NCBI GenBank assembly: GCA_910587785.1
Contig: CAJUOA010000139.1
Span: 1-6,626, forward strand
Length of the DNA stretch: 6,626 nucleotides
Reading direction: 5' to 3'
DNA from: an uncultured Oscillospiraceae bacterium
Lineage (GTDB): Bacteria; Bacillota; Clostridia; Oscillospirales; Oscillospiraceae
The first letter of the stretch is position 1. Every line of letters starts with the position of its first letter. This document shows positions 5,383-6,626 of this stretch, in pieces. The translations under genes were made by a program, and so were the position numbers. The notes beneath the pieces are model-generated. The model worked only from the letters and a program-made list of their open reading frames with translations, did no database searches and had not been told where the DNA came from.

Positions 5383-5856
5383 ATGGCAGCGTATATTTCC
5401 ATCCCCCGTGACCTCACGCGGGTAAAGACCAAGGTTTTCTTTGGCCTGACAAAGCGGCAGCTGGTGTGCTTCGGGGCGGCGGCGCTCATCGGGGTGCCGG
5501 CGTTCTTCCTGATGAAACGTTCCGGCAACACCAGCCTCGCCGTCATGGGTATGATCTTCCTCATGCTCCCGCTGTTCTTCCTCGCCATGTACGAGAAGGA
5601 CGGCCAGCCGCTGGAGGCGGTGGCGCGGCATTTCATCCAGGCGAAGTTCATCCGCCCCAAAATCCGCCCCTATGTGACCAACAACTATTACTCTGCCCTG
5701 ATGCGGCAGGACCAAGTGGAAAAGGAGGTACAGGCCATTGTTCAAAACGCAGAAAAACGGGCGCGGGAAAGCGCAGCCCGCCGCGCTCCCCGCAAGCCTG
5801 ACAAAGGCGGAGCGGAAACAGATACAGGAGATCATCGGGAAAGCCCGCAGGGATGA
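5383..5856 (+). CDS. prgI: PrgI family (VirB3-like) conjugation membrane protein
   Basis: This 157-residue protein starts at ATG 5383, 5 nt after AAAGGAGG (5370-5377). The N-terminus (YISIPRDLTRVKTKVFFGLT) followed by two membrane helices (about 27-44 and 51-69) and then YEKDGQPLEAVARHFI is the PrgI signature. A PRIKPY-like segment (RPKIRPY) and a hydrophilic, charged tail follow. PrgI corresponds to VirB3/TcpE in other systems: a small inner-membrane partner of the VirB4 ATPase. Its last 39 codons or so overlap the start of the VirB4-like gene in another frame. That tail (AEKRARESAARRAPRKPDKGG) is low in complexity and probably tolerates sequence dictated by the overlapping gene. Length is typical or slightly long for the family. 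Confidence 0.92.
   Translation: MAAYISIPRDLTRVKTKVFFGLTKRQLVCFGAAALIGVPAFFLMKRSGNTSLAVMGMIFLMLPLFFLAMYEKDGQPLEAVARHFIQAKFIRPKIRPYVTNNYYSALMRQDQVEKEVQAIVQNAEKRARESAARRAPRKPDKGGAETDTGDHRESPQG
5720..5729 (+). promoter_or_regulatory. Ribosome binding site inside prgI for the VirB4-like gene
   Basis: AAAAGGAGGT at 5720-5729 is a full-strength site lying within the prgI coding sequence (Glu-Lys-Glu-Val codons). It is followed 8 nt later by TTG 5738 in a different frame, and it decides the start of the virB4-like gene. Confidence 0.7.
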
Positions 5857-6626
5857 CGGGACGCCCCGCACCGCCCAGCAGTCCATCCCGTTCCAGCGGA
5901 TGTTCCCGGACGGGGTGTGCCGCGTGACGGATAACTACTACACCAAGACCATCCAGTTCAATGACATCAACTACCAGCTCGCCATGCAGGAGGACAAGAC
6001 CGCCATCTTCGAGGAGTGGTGCAGCTTCCTCAACTTCTTCGACAGCTCCATCCACTTTGAGCTGTCCTTTATGAACATGGCGACCGACGCGGAGAGCTTT
6101 GAGCGGTCCGTCCGCATCCCCCCGGCCGGTGACGAGTTCGACCCCGTGCGGGCGGAGTACAGCCAGATGCTGAAGAACCAGCTTGCCAAGGGCAACAACG
6201 GCCTGACCAAGGCGAAGTACCTGACCTTTGGCATCGAGGCGGCGTCCATGCGGCAGGCCAAGCCCCGGCTGGACCATGTGGAGACGGACCTGCTGAACAA
6301 CTTCCGGCGCATCGGCGTGACTGCCGCCGTGCTGGACGGAAAGGAGCGCCTGCGCCTGATGCACTCCATGTTCCACATGGGGGAGCGTGAGCCTTTCGCC
6401 TTTGAGTGGAAGTGGCTGGTGGAATCGGGGCTGTCCGTCAAGGACTTCATCGCCCCCGCCGCCTTTGCGTTCAACGGGCGGCGCACGTTCCAGGTGGGCG
6501 GTATGTACGGCTCAATGTCGTTCCTGTCCATCACGGCCTCCGACATCAGCGACCGTATGCTGGCGGACATTCTGGACATCGACTCCAGCCAGATCGTCAC
6601 CATGCACATCCAGTCCATCGACCAGA
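5738..6626 (+). CDS. virB4: VirB4/TraE-like conjugation ATPase, N-terminal part (3'-truncated by the window)
   Basis: The frame starting at TTG 5738 stays open to the end of the window (296 complete codons) and overlaps the end of prgI by 119 bases. The first in-frame ATG (5900, Met55) would cut off the typical N-terminal strand QQSIPFQRMFPDGVCRV (about 47-63), so the TTG with its strong ribosome site is preferred. The following segments (DNYYTKTIQFNDINYQLA, EEWCSFLNFFDSS, HFELSFMNM, RAEYSQMLKNQLA, LTKAKYLTFGI) match the N-terminal domain of the VirB4-like ATPase of Clostridial conjugative elements. That enzyme energises assembly and transfer at the inner membrane. The Walker A and B motifs would lie beyond the window, so catalytic integrity cannot be judged. 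It is adjacent to prgI as VirB3-VirB4 pairs usually are, and the overlap suggests translational coupling. Confidence 0.92.
   Translation, partial: MFKTQKNGRGKAQPAALPASLTKAERKQIQEIIGKARRDDGTPRTAQQSIPFQRMFPDGVCRVTDNYYTKTIQFNDINYQLAMQEDKTAIFEEWCSFLNFFDSSIHFELSFMNMATDAESFERSVRIPPAGDEFDPVRAEYSQMLKNQLAKGNNGLTKAKYLTFGIEAASMRQAKPRLDHVETDLLNNFRRIGVTAAVLDGKERLRLMHSMFHMGEREPFAFEWKWLVESGLSVKDFIAPAAFAFNGRRTFQVGGMYGSMSFLSITASDISDRMLADILDIDSSQIVTMHIQSIDQ

Overview
The window is part of the conjugation module of an integrative and conjugative element of the Tn1549/CTn type found in gut Clostridia. Evidence for this is the gene order (ParB, small unknown gene, PcfB, VirD4/TraG coupling protein, Maff2, TrbL/VirB6-like, PrgI, VirB4-like). 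All genes lie on the + strand, with strong AGGAGG ribosome sites, GC-rich DNA and a strong preference for CTG/GGC/GCC codons. The likely host is a GC-rich Eubacteriales member (Oscillospiraceae/Lachnospiraceae type); the exact species cannot be read from this window.

Layout: positions 1-668 carry the C-terminal two thirds of a ParB-like protein, closed by an intrinsic terminator. Positions 724-1266 encode an unrecognised acidic 180-aa protein. Positions 1311-3538 hold pcfB and virD4/pcfC, overlapping by ATGA and followed by a second terminator. Positions 3539-4497 hold two tandem copies of a small membrane protein gene (Maff2 family), each with a long structured 5' leader. Positions 4498-5364 encode a polytopic VirB6/TrbL-like channel protein and 5383-5856 a PrgI (VirB3-like) protein. 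The VirB4-like ATPase gene starts at a TTG at 5738 inside prgI and runs off the right edge.

Together these encode the DNA-recruitment side (PcfB plus coupling ATPase) and the inner-membrane core (Maff2, VirB6-like, PrgI, VirB4-like) of a Gram-positive type IV secretion system. ParB probably acts in element maintenance.

The most interesting part is the Maff2 pair. The two 73-aa proteins are identical and the genes differ by only four silent bases, yet their leaders have diverged strongly. The leaders still keep a collinear 44-nt stem-loop with covarying base pairs, a shared AATGAAGCTGTC segment, and a GC-rich hairpin directly before the ribosome site. This points to a conserved cis-acting RNA and to concerted evolution of the coding part. 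I recall that a structured RNA class linked to Maff2 genes has been published, so the element may be known as a class; I could not check this here.
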